A stretch of DNA of 7,097 nucleotides from positions 1 to 7,097 of the forward strand of contig CAYYDH010000034.1 of assembly GCA_964470615.1 (NCBI GenBank). The letters run 5' to 3'. This stretch comes from CAYYDH01 sp964470615 (GTDB lineage: Bacteria; Patescibacteriota; Minisyncoccia; Minisyncoccales; GWA2-38-27). Below the pieces are notes generated by a model that ran no database searches, was not told the DNA's origin, and saw only the letters and a list, made by a program, of their open reading frames with translations. The position numbers and the translations under genes are program-made. Shown here in pieces: positions 1 through 6,045 of this stretch (position 1 is its first letter; each line of letters begins with the position of its first letter).

Positions 1-1152
1 CTAAAGGAGCAATTAAAGAAGCTAAAAAAGCAAAAAAAGCTGCTGGAAGCTGAACGCTTAGAGCAAAGGACAGAATACGACTTAGAAATGATGCGGGAAA
101 CCGGTTTTTGCCATGGCATTGAAAATTACTCTAGGCACTTAGAGTTCCGAAGGCCGGGTGATCCGCCCTTTTCCTTGGTTGATTATTTTCGTTATTCTTT
201 CGGTAATGATTTCTTAATATTTATTGATGAATCACATATGACAATCCCCCAACTTAACGCCATGGCTCGTCAGGACCGAGTCAGGAAACAAACTTTAATT
301 GATTATGGATTTCGTCTGCCCTCAGCAATAGATAATCGTCCGCTCACTTTTAAAGAATTTGAAAAAAGAAGGCCACAAACAATTTACGTCTCTGCCACGC
401 CGAATCTATATGAACGGGGAAGATCTGGAAAAAATGTCATTGAACAGCTCATCCGACCAACGGGCCTTTTGGAACCGTCAATACAAGTTAAGCCGACAAA
501 AAACCAGTTGAATGACCTATTATCAGAAATCCAAAAAAGAATTGCCGAAAAAGAACGAACCCTTGTTTTGACTCTGACTAAAAGACTGGCTGAAGCGGTT
601 TCCGACTACTTGATAGAGCAAGGCATAAAAGCTATCTGGTTGCATGCTGAAGTAAAAACCCTTGAGAGACCGGAAATTCTAAAGAATTTAAGACAAGGAA
701 AATACGACGTATTGGTAGGCGTTAATCTTTTAAGAGAGGGGTTGGATTTACCAGAGGTTTCGCTGGTGGCCATTCTTGATGCTGACAAGGAAGGGTTTTT
801 AAGAAACGAGACAACGTTGATACAAATAATGGGCCGAGCAGCCAGGCATCCTAAAGGCAGTATTATTTTGTATGCCGACAAAATAACCGGGTCAATGCAA
901 GCGGCGACAAACGAGATAAAGCGAAGGAGAAAAATCCAGGAGGAATATAATAAGAAACATAAAATCACGCCTCAACCGATAATAAAAGAAATCCGCGATT
1001 GGGGGTTTACAAAAAAAGAAGATATCGCTTCTGAGCTGTGGCTGGTCCAGGATAAAAAGCTCCTGGAAAGGGAAATGAAAGAAGCCGCCTCGAATCTTGA
1101 TTTTGAACGGGCGGCTGAAATCCGTGATTTGATAAAAAAGCTTAGGAAATAA
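1..1152 (+). CDS. uvrB: UvrABC excinuclease subunit B, C-terminal part (5' end outside window)
   Basis: UvrB is the DNA-damage verification helicase of nucleotide excision repair; it is loaded by UvrA and then recruits UvrC for incision. The frame is open from base 1, so the gene begins upstream; 383 residues are visible of about 670 usual for the family. Counting from the window edge, a conserved YDLEMMRETGFCHGIENYSR block lies near residues 25-45, the Walker B box DESH is at 76-79, then YVSATP, the helicase motif V region (VGVNLLREGLDLPEVS) and motif VI (GRAARH). The last 33 residues form the UVR motif (LDFERAAEIRDLIKKL) that contacts UvrC. The linker between the helicase core (ITPQ) and the UVR motif looks shorter than in E. 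coli, from memory of that protein. The TAA stop lies 2 bp from the stop of the convergent small ORF, and no terminator hairpin follows. The assignment is certain; the N-terminal Walker A and beta-hairpin are not visible. Confidence 0.98.
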   Translation, partial: LKEQLKKLKKQKKLLEAERLEQRTEYDLEMMRETGFCHGIENYSRHLEFRRPGDPPFSLVDYFRYSFGNDFLIFIDESHMTIPQLNAMARQDRVRKQTLIDYGFRLPSAIDNRPLTFKEFEKRRPQTIYVSATPNLYERGRSGKNVIEQLIRPTGLLEPSIQVKPTKNQLNDLLSEIQKRIAEKERTLVLTLTKRLAEAVSDYLIEQGIKAIWLHAEVKTLERPEILKNLRQGKYDVLVGVNLLREGLDLPEVSLVAILDADKEGFLRNETTLIQIMGRAARHPKGSIILYADKITGSMQAATNEIKRRRKIQEEYNKKHKITPQPIIKEIRDWGFTKKEDIASELWLVQDKKLLEREMKEAASNLDFERAAEIRDLIKKLRK

Positions 1153-1154
1153 GA

Positions 1155-1295
1155 TTATCCCTGTTTTAGTTTTTCTTTTCGTTGCCGTAAATCTTCAAGG
1201 AGGGATTTCTTTTTGCAAAAAACAACTGAAAAACCAAGGGAAATAATCAAAAAAATACCTACCAAAACGATGAAAAAAGATAGAATAAAGCTCAT
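1155..1295 (-). CDS. Small single-span membrane protein (46 aa), hypothetical
   Basis: An ATG-to-TAA reading frame encodes 46 residues. Residues 2-27 are strongly hydrophobic (MSFILSFFIVLVGIFLIISL and on to VVF), enough for one membrane helix; a CKKK cluster at 27-30 and a charged tail (LLEDLRQRKEKLKQG) follow. By the positive-inside rule this predicts an outside N terminus and a short basic cytoplasmic tail. The tail may be a short amphipathic helix. The ORF fills almost all of the space between uvrB and the rpsT promoter: its stop is 2 bp from the uvrB stop, and its start has a partial Shine-Dalgarno-like AAGAG a few bases upstream. The overall shape resembles small one-helix proteins often annotated as hypothetical, but I recognise no family. 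Function is unknown. The fit to the gap and the clean hydrophobic-then-basic pattern favour a real gene over chance. Confidence 0.6.
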   Translation of the reverse strand: MSFILSFFIVLVGIFLIISLGFSVVFCKKKSLLEDLRQRKEKLKQG

Positions 1296-1324
1296 TTTCT
1301 CTTATAATATAATCTATTTATCTT

Positions 1325-1352
1325 ATTCTATCACATTACAAGGGCTTGAAAA
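1325..1352 (-). promoter_or_regulatory. Candidate promoter for the 46-aa membrane ORF
   Basis: Reading the minus strand, TTTTCA (1352-1347) is followed after 16 bp by TAGAAT (1330-1325), which is preceded by an extended -10 TGA. This would give a 5' leader of roughly 25 bases before the ATG at 1295. The -35 box lies on the same bases as the rpsT -35 box, so the two promoters would be back to back and mutually exclusive. The match is moderate and the region is A+T-rich, so chance is possible. Confidence 0.35.
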
Positions 1353-1364
1353 CATTTAAAGCCC
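1342..1364. repeat. Inverted repeat across the rpsT promoter
   Basis: GGGCTT at 1342-1347 and AAGCCC at 1359-1364 form a perfect 6-bp inverted repeat around an 11-base A+T-rich centre. It straddles the -35 box and spacer of the rpsT promoter and the candidate divergent promoter. It could be an operator for a dimeric regulator. It would lie upstream of the predicted transcription start, so it would act as DNA rather than as an RNA hairpin in the rpsT transcript. A 6-bp match can arise by chance. Confidence 0.35.
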
Positions 1365-1374
1365 GTGCTATATT
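1346..1374 (+). promoter_or_regulatory. Promoter of rpsT, near-leaderless
   Basis: TTGAAA (1346-1351) and TATATT (1369-1374) are separated by exactly 17 bp, and TG at 1366-1367 gives an extended -10 element (TGCTATATT). This is the best sigma-70-type promoter seen in the window. Transcription would be expected to start about 7 bases downstream of the -10 box, near 1381, only about 3 bases before the rpsT ATG at 1384. There is no Shine-Dalgarno sequence between the -10 box and the ATG. The transcript is therefore predicted to be leaderless or nearly so. Confidence 0.7.
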
Positions 1375-1383
1375 ACTTCTATT

Positions 1384-1647
1384 ATGCCAATAACTACATC
1401 CGCTAAAAAGGCGCTACGTCAAAACGTCCGAAGAAAAGAGAGAAATCTGGAGTATAGAAATAAACTAAAAAACCTCTTAAAAGAGATTCGAGTTTTGGCT
1501 GCAGCAAAAAAAACAGGGGAAGCTAAAAAGCTGTTGCCTCAAGTCCACCAGATACTGGACAAGGCGGCGAAAGTCGGAGTTATCAAAAAGAACGCAGCGT
1601 CAAGAAAAAAATCACGTCTTGCCAAACTAGTTGCTCGGTCAAAGTAA
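1384..1647 (+). CDS. rpsT: 30S ribosomal protein bS20
   Basis: Small-subunit protein S20 binds 16S rRNA at the base of the 30S body and acts early in assembly. The 87-residue product matches the family length and pattern: start MPITTSAKKALRQNVRRKER, a very basic helical protein, the central KNLLKEIRVLAAAKKTGEAKKLL, and the C-terminal KAAKVGVIKKNAASRKKSRL signature. The ATG is chosen because the conserved N terminus begins there and a promoter lies immediately upstream. The gene is monocistronic: it has its own promoter, and its TAA stop lies 1 bp from the stop of convergent holA. In E. coli S20 is autoregulated through its leader and a UUG start; here the leader appears to be nearly absent and the start is ATG, so that mode of control is unlikely. 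Confidence 0.97.
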   Translation: MPITTSAKKALRQNVRRKERNLEYRNKLKNLLKEIRVLAAAKKTGEAKKLLPQVHQILDKAAKVGVIKKNAASRKKSRLAKLVARSK

Positions 1648-1648
1648 A

Positions 1649-2587
1649 CTACAGCTCAGCTATCAGAATTTCTAGGGCCGTTTCTGGTTCCATTCTCCCG
1701 GTTTTTACATTCACATCTGCCTGGAATATCCCCTGGTAGATTTTTTTTAACTGAGGAAAAGAAAAGTTTTTTACCAAATAATAGCTTTTCTTTACCACGA
1801 AAGGATGCAGACCACTCTTGGCAGCAATGGCATAAGACGGAACCTGTCTTTCTAACAAGTCCTTAATAATCAGAAGGTTCCTGAACTGATAGCTTATCAT
1901 CGAAAGAATATAGATGGGGCTATCGCCTTTTTCAATATGGTTGTTTATCAGTTCCAGTGCTTTTTTCTTATCCTTTTGACCAATGGCGTCAATTGTTTCA
2001 AAGATATCTGTTTCTATTTTAGACCGCACCATTTTTTCAACGTCTTCTCTTATCACTATGCTCCTGTTTTTAAAACAGGCTAACTTTTGAATCTCATTGC
2101 TCTGGGCCCAAAGATCGCTACCCAAAAACTCAACCAAGGCGCTTATCGCTCCAGGATCTGTTCTAGTACCGTGTTTCTCAAATTCCTTTTTAATCCAACT
2201 CTCCAGCCTTAAGCCGGAAAGCGATTCAAATTCCTGGCATTTTGCCCTCTTTTTCAGAAACTTGAATAAGGCAGTTCTCTGGTCTGGCTTACCCTCCTGA
2301 TAAAGCAAAAAAACGTCCTCTGATTTTTCAAACTTGTCTAACCTCTCCAATAATTCTTCCCTAAAGGCAGCGCTGGAAAAAACGTCCGCCAAAACGGCCA
2401 TCTTCTTTTCCTTGAACATCGAAACTTGGTTCATCTCGTCCTCCAACTCTCTCAGGGCGCTTGTTTTCGAAGTATCGGGGTAAACTAAATTCAGCCCGCT
2501 TTTGTGAACCTTCTTGTAGCGTTCAATAATTTCTGCTAGCTTTTGCTTCAACCTGTAAGTGTCTTCTCCGTGAAGAAAGATAATCAT
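1649..2587 (-). CDS. holA: DNA polymerase III subunit delta
   Basis: Delta is the clamp-loader subunit that opens the beta sliding clamp during replication. The 312-residue product has the family layout: an N-terminal AAA+-like fold beginning MIIFLHGEDTYRLKQKL (equivalent to the degenerate nucleotide-binding region of delta), the middle lid domain with LGSDLWAQSNEIQKL at about 156-169, and the C-terminal collar domain with IFETIDAIGQKDKKKAL near 195-210 and GRMEPETALEILIAEL at the end. The ATG at 2587 is chosen because the family start motif follows directly and because it overlaps the fpg stop as ATGA, a typical coupled junction. An upstream in-frame GTG at 2668 would add 27 residues inside the fpg zinc-finger region and is rejected. 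No Shine-Dalgarno is visible, so translation probably depends on ribosomes finishing fpg. The TAG stop is 1 bp from the rpsT stop. Divergence from well-known HolA proteins is high but the architecture is clear. Confidence 0.92.
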   Translation of the reverse strand: MIIFLHGEDTYRLKQKLAEIIERYKKVHKSGLNLVYPDTSKTSALRELEDEMNQVSMFKEKKMAVLADVFSSAAFREELLERLDKFEKSEDVFLLYQEGKPDQRTALFKFLKKRAKCQEFESLSGLRLESWIKKEFEKHGTRTDPGAISALVEFLGSDLWAQSNEIQKLACFKNRSIVIREDVEKMVRSKIETDIFETIDAIGQKDKKKALELINNHIEKGDSPIYILSMISYQFRNLLIIKDLLERQVPSYAIAAKSGLHPFVVKKSYYLVKNFSFPQLKKIYQGIFQADVNVKTGRMEPETALEILIAEL

Positions 2588-3456
2588 GTTTTTTGGCAAA
2601 TGGGACAGAAGTGAGCTGACCGGCCATTGATTTTTATCCTTGTTATGGCTTTTTTGCAACGCGGGCACTTCTCGCCTTCTCGCTGATAAACCTTAAGAAC
2701 CTTTCCGTAAGAACCGGGCCGGCCCTCAGGATCTCGAAAATCGGAAACGCTTGTTCCCTTTAATCTTATTGCCTCCTTAAGAATTTTTCTAATTACCCGA
2801 TAAATATCTTTCAGCTCTTTTTCTTCTAATCTCAGTGTCGACTTTAAGGGATGGATTCTCACTTCCCATAATATCTCATCAGCATAGATGTTTCCAATAC
2901 CGGCAATTATGCTCTGGTCCATTAGAATCTGTTTTATCCTGCCCTTTCTGCTTTTTATAACCTCTTTGAATTTCTTAAAACTGAAAGAGGGATCAAGAGG
3001 CTCTGGTCCCAATTTCTTAAATCCAGGCGAGGCTGACAGCTCCTTTGTCTTCCATATTTCTACCTTAGCAAACTTCCGCAAATCAGAAAGCGCAAGCATC
3101 AAGTTATTGTCTAACCAAAACATCAAATGAATGTATTTATTCACTGGTTCTCTCAAGGATCCTTTTTTTGTTGATTCCCAGGCCCCATTTAGTCTCCAGG
3201 TTCCCACCAAAAGATGTCCCGTCATTTTCTGGTGAACCAAAAGCGAAAACCCGTCAGAAAAATCAAAAATGATGTTTTTTGCCCTTCGCCGGATTCCTTT
3301 GATTCGTTTACCTTTTATCAGCTTTTTGAAACTATTAAAATCGCTCGGCCTCTTTATCGTTTTTGCAGAATCAGTCCAAACATCAAGAAAGGTCCTATTA
3401 AGGACCTTCCGTCTTAGATATCTTACTGTTGTTTCTACTTCCGGTAATTCGGGCAT
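2584..3456 (-). CDS. fpg: Formamidopyrimidine-DNA glycosylase
   Basis: Fpg (MutM) excises oxidised purines such as 8-oxoguanine and cleaves the abasic site by beta,delta-elimination in base excision repair. All key features are visible in the 290 residues: catalytic Pro2 and Glu3 in the MPELPEVET start, Lys60 in RRRAKNIIF, the intercalation residues Met78 (QKMTG) and Arg127/Phe129 (DLRKF), the helix-two-turn-helix near 171-193 (QSIIAGIGNIYADEILW), and a zinc finger with Cys264, Cys267, Cys284 and Cys287 plus Arg279 in the finger loop. It is about 20 residues longer than E. coli Fpg, mainly from an insertion after Met78 (around 84-108). The start is fixed by the N-terminal proline, which must be residue 2. 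It begins 2 bp after the response-regulator stop and overlaps holA by 4 bp, so these three are probably one transcript. Confidence 0.97.
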   Translation of the reverse strand: MPELPEVETTVRYLRRKVLNRTFLDVWTDSAKTIKRPSDFNSFKKLIKGKRIKGIRRRAKNIIFDFSDGFSLLVHQKMTGHLLVGTWRLNGAWESTKKGSLREPVNKYIHLMFWLDNNLMLALSDLRKFAKVEIWKTKELSASPGFKKLGPEPLDPSFSFKKFKEVIKSRKGRIKQILMDQSIIAGIGNIYADEILWEVRIHPLKSTLRLEEKELKDIYRVIRKILKEAIRLKGTSVSDFRDPEGRPGSYGKVLKVYQREGEKCPRCKKAITRIKINGRSAHFCPICQKT

Positions 3457-3458
3457 TG

Positions 3459-3827
3459 TTACCCAAGAATTCCCCTTACTTTAGTGATTATCTCAGCAGG
3501 AGTAAAGTGGGCTTTAATCATATAATCAACAGCCCCCATTTTTAAACCCCTATCAATGTCATCCTTCTGGCCGAGATTAGACAGAATAATAACTGGTATC
3601 TTGCTGGTTTCAGGATCAGCCTTTATCCTGGATAATACTTCAAACCCATCAATACCGGGCAGAATAAGATCAAGCAAAACTAAATCAGGCTTTACTTCTT
3701 TCACGCTTGTCACGCCTTTTTCACCGTCAACCGCCTCGGAAACATCATAACCTTCTTGGAGGATTTTTTGACTGATTAACTCGCGGAGAAATTTATCATC
3801 TTCAACTATCAAGATTTTTTTAGCCAT
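3459..3827 (-). CDS. Single-domain response regulator (CheY-like receiver)
   Basis: A receiver domain of 122 residues with no output domain. It accepts phosphate from a histidine kinase and probably signals by protein contact. Visible residues are the acidic pocket Glu9-Asp10-Asp11 (ILIVEDD), phosphoacceptor Asp53 (LVLLDLILPGIDGF), the switch Ser83 (PVIILSN), the aromatic Tyr102 and the conserved Lys105 (VDYMIKA). The fold is complete, and the protein ends right after the last helix (IITKVRGILG), so this is not a truncation. It lies downstream of the histidine kinase gene on the same strand with a 77-bp gap, making that kinase the obvious candidate partner. Its TAA stop is 2 bp from the fpg start. 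There is no recognisable Shine-Dalgarno before the ATG. The receiver identity is certain; its output target is unknown. Confidence 0.95.
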   Translation of the reverse strand: MAKKILIVEDDKFLRELISQKILQEGYDVSEAVDGEKGVTSVKEVKPDLVLLDLILPGIDGFEVLSRIKADPETSKIPVIILSNLGQKDDIDRGLKMGAVDYMIKAHFTPAEIITKVRGILG

Positions 3828-3868
3828 GTTGTTTTATTAACTTAAGAATATTTTATCTTGTATAATTA

Positions 3869-3897
3869 ATCTTATAACTTTAAAATCTTTAATGCAA
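3869..3897 (-). promoter_or_regulatory. Weak candidate promoter for the response regulator-fpg-holA genes
   Basis: On the minus strand, TTGCAT (3897-3892) and TAAGAT (3874-3869) are 17 bp apart in the 77-bp A+T-rich gap between the kinase and the regulator. It would give a leader of about 35 bases. Both boxes are only partial matches, and A+T-rich gaps produce such matches easily. No terminator hairpin for the kinase gene is seen in the gap, so read-through from the kinase is equally possible. Confidence 0.25.
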
Positions 3898-3904
3898 GGA
3901 TAGA

Positions 3905-5047
3905 TTAATAAAGCGCCGGCGGGATAAACTCTGCGAATCTTTCCTTGAGGGGAATGGTGAGATAAAAAGTCGTGCCTTTGTTAATCTCCGACTCAAACCA
4001 AATTTTTCCGCCATGTGCCTCAATGATGTTTTTGGCTATGAAAAGACCCAGTCCGGTTCCTTCCGTCTCTATTTTCATTATATTATCACCACGGAAAAAC
4101 TTAGCAAACACTTTGTTCTGCTGGTTTTTAGGAATCCCGGCTCCGGTATCCTGGATTCTTACTTCCAACCATTCTTCATCTCTCTTTTCTATTGCTACTG
4201 TAATTTTTCCACCTCGAGGAGTATATCTGACAGCATTGTCCAGCAAGTTGCTTATGGCTATTTGCATCTTATCGGAATCAATCATCACCTTTGGTAGATT
4301 CCCTGGATCAATAATTTCTAAACGCAGGCCACGCTTCTTTATTTCCTCTTTATAACCCGACATTGCCGTCTGGACTATATCTCCGAAGCTGACAAGAGAA
4401 ATGTTATTTAAATACTTGCCTTCTTCAATCCTAGCCACATTCAAAAGGTCGTTAATTAAATGGATTACCTTATCATTCGTTTCACAGGCCTTTCCGATAA
4501 CATCCTTCTGCTCTTTTGAAAGAGGCCCGATGTCTCCGTCTAATAACATTTGAAGCGACCACTTTATGCCAGATGTCGGGGTCCGTAATTGGTGAGCAGC
4601 TACTGTAACAAATTCGCTTTTCATGCTTTCTACCATTTTTTCCCGAGTAACGTCGCGCAAAACAACGATAGTGCCTATTCTTTCACCATCAGTCCTTATA
4701 GGGGTAGTGGTAACTTCCAAGATAAGGTTTTCTTTTAGCTGCAATCCTTTCTTAGAAACCTCCTGTATGTCCCCTCCTAAAATTGAGACCAGTGACCTAA
4801 GGGCAGGAAAAGAGTTTAGTTTCAAAACCGATCTGCCTAGAACTTCTCTTTTTTCAATCCCAAGAATCTTTTCTGCCTGCGAATTAATCAATGACAGCTG
4901 GTTCTTTTCGTCAAAGAACAAAATGCCATCGGCAAGATGTTCTATTACAGACAGGTTCTTTATTTTCCCAGAAGCGTTTTCGGCCGAACCACCGGTTAGC
5001 TCATCTAGCCCGTCGCTGTTTTGTTTTTTGCTTTTTCTGAACCACAT
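3905..5047 (-). CDS. Soluble PAS-domain sensor histidine kinase
   Basis: A 380-residue cytoplasmic kinase of the HisKA type. After a polar 30-residue start comes one PAS domain (about 33-138, with LADGILFFDEKNQLSLINSQ and a closing TIVVLRDVTREK). The HisKA dimerisation helix carries phosphoacceptor His152 (FVTVAAHQLRTPTSGIKW), and the ATPase domain shows the N box (ISNLLDNAVRYTP, Asn267 and Asn271), G1 box (DTGAGIP from Asp300), F box (FAKFFRG) and G2 box (GTGLGLFIAK, about 330-339). No membrane segment or signal peptide is present, so the signal is probably intracellular, sensed by the PAS domain or by a bound partner; no heme or flavin ligand residue can be assigned with confidence. The ATG lies 9 bp after the exonuclease stop with no clear Shine-Dalgarno. 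The downstream receiver at 3459-3827 is the likely partner. The closest functional relatives cannot be named from sequence alone. Confidence 0.95.
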   Translation of the reverse strand: MWFRKSKKQNSDGLDELTGGSAENASGKIKNLSVIEHLADGILFFDEKNQLSLINSQAEKILGIEKREVLGRSVLKLNSFPALRSLVSILGGDIQEVSKKGLQLKENLILEVTTTPIRTDGERIGTIVVLRDVTREKMVESMKSEFVTVAAHQLRTPTSGIKWSLQMLLDGDIGPLSKEQKDVIGKACETNDKVIHLINDLLNVARIEEGKYLNNISLVSFGDIVQTAMSGYKEEIKKRGLRLEIIDPGNLPKVMIDSDKMQIAISNLLDNAVRYTPRGGKITVAIEKRDEEWLEVRIQDTGAGIPKNQQNKVFAKFFRGDNIMKIETEGTGLGLFIAKNIIEAHGGKIWFESEINKGTTFYLTIPLKERFAEFIPPALY

Positions 5048-5056
5048 AATATTATT

Positions 5057-6031
5057 TTACCACAATTGAAGATTGCCTTTAATCTCTTTGACTTTTTTAA
5101 GCTTCGGCTTTTTCTCTCTATCAACCGGAGAACCATCTTTCTCAAATCGGCCAATCAAGCTGTTAAACCCGTAATCCCCCATCACTTGGCTTGTTATTTC
5201 CTTGTCCGGCGTTTCCCAACGGCATCTTTCCAGACTGAATCCCACAGGTACATTATACTCCAGCTGTGCTAAATCTTTAGACAGAAAAGACTTTTCTTTG
5301 TATTCTTTAAGTCTTTTCTTAAGGTTCTCGTTCATGCTCTTTGGCAATCTGTTTTCTTCTAAGGCTGAATATAGTTTTTCTATAGAGTCGAACTCTTTAA
5401 CCAAGGCAATGGCGGTTTTCTCGCCTATACCGAAAACCCCGGGGATATTGTCTGAAGGATCGCCTCGCAACGCCTTAAAATCAGCTAATTGTTTTGGCAC
5501 CAACCCGCCATACTTTTCTTGCACTGCTTTTTTATCATAAAGAATAATATCTTTTACCCCTTTTCTCAAAGCATAAACCTTTGTTTTTCCATCAACCAAC
5601 TGCAAAGTATCCAAATCGCCACTCACTATTATGGTTTCCAAATCTTTTAAACCTTTATCCTGCGAAACATTTCTGGCAATAGTGGCGATAATATCGTCGG
5701 CTTCATAGCCCTGCTTCTCAAAAACCTTAGCTCCTATTTTTTCCAAAATCTCTTTTGTCCCAGGGATCTGCGAGTAAAGATCATCGGGTGCTTTCTTACG
5801 GGTAGCTTTGTATTGTTCGTATTTTTGGTGACGGAAAGAAGGAGCCGGAAAATCAAAAGTTACGGCTATAAACTTGGGTTTGAACTCTTTTATAGCCCTC
5901 AAGAAAACCAACAGAAAACCGTAAATGGCATTAACCAATTCCCCTTTCGGAGTAGTCAGCGGGGGCAAGGCGTGGTAAGCCCGATGAATAAGGGCATTAC
6001 CGTCAAAAATTACAAGCCGTTTTTTATCCAT
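5057..6031 (-). CDS. Standalone 5'-3' exonuclease, Pol I N-terminal (FEN) type
   Basis: This is the 5' nuclease domain of bacterial DNA polymerase I as a separate 324-residue protein. It should remove RNA primers and 5' flaps and act in gap repair. The metal-binding acids are visible: Asp10 (FDGNA), Asp60 (VTFDFP), Glu110, Asp112 and Asp113 (YEADDIIAT), Asp139 and Asp141 (SGDLDTLQLV), and Asp191 and Asp194 (GDPSDNIPG). The helix-hairpin-helix follows (GVFGIGEKTAIALVKEF, about 198-214). The basic KYEQYKATRKK helical-arch segment is at 70-80. The protein stops with a lysine-rich tail almost exactly where the E. coli small fragment (residues 1-323) would join the Klenow part. The next gene is a kinase in another frame, so no polymerase domain is adjacent. 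All catalytic acids are intact, which argues against a decayed polA. A 17-bp hairpin ends 14 bases before the ATG, and no Shine-Dalgarno is seen. It could be annotated as polA-like or as a 5'-3' exonuclease; I give no symbol. Confidence 0.93.
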   Translation of the reverse strand: MDKKRLVIFDGNALIHRAYHALPPLTTPKGELVNAIYGFLLVFLRAIKEFKPKFIAVTFDFPAPSFRHQKYEQYKATRKKAPDDLYSQIPGTKEILEKIGAKVFEKQGYEADDIIATIARNVSQDKGLKDLETIIVSGDLDTLQLVDGKTKVYALRKGVKDIILYDKKAVQEKYGGLVPKQLADFKALRGDPSDNIPGVFGIGEKTAIALVKEFDSIEKLYSALEENRLPKSMNENLKKRLKEYKEKSFLSKDLAQLEYNVPVGFSLERCRWETPDKEITSQVMGDYGFNSLIGRFEKDGSPVDREKKPKLKKVKEIKGNLQLW

Positions 6032-6045
6032 AAACTGTTTTAACC

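Noticed and set aside
606..968. 120-codon minus-strand open frame inside uvrB
   Set aside because: It lies wholly antisense to a strongly conserved gene and its translation looks like a shadow, with no recognisable domain or ribosome site.
2588..2668. Longer holA starting at GTG 2668
   Set aside because: The extra 27 residues overlap the fpg zinc-finger coding region and do not resemble a HolA N terminus, whereas the ATG at 2587 begins with the family motif and forms an ATGA junction.
4623..5069. 148-codon plus-strand open frame over the kinase N-terminal half
   Set aside because: It is antisense to clear PAS and HisKA coding sequence; its serine/phenylalanine-rich translation is typical of a complementary-strand shadow.
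5057..6031. Frameshifted or split full-length polA
   Set aside because: The sequence after the stop encodes a complete histidine kinase starting 9 bp later, with no trace of 3'-5' exonuclease or polymerase motifs in any frame.
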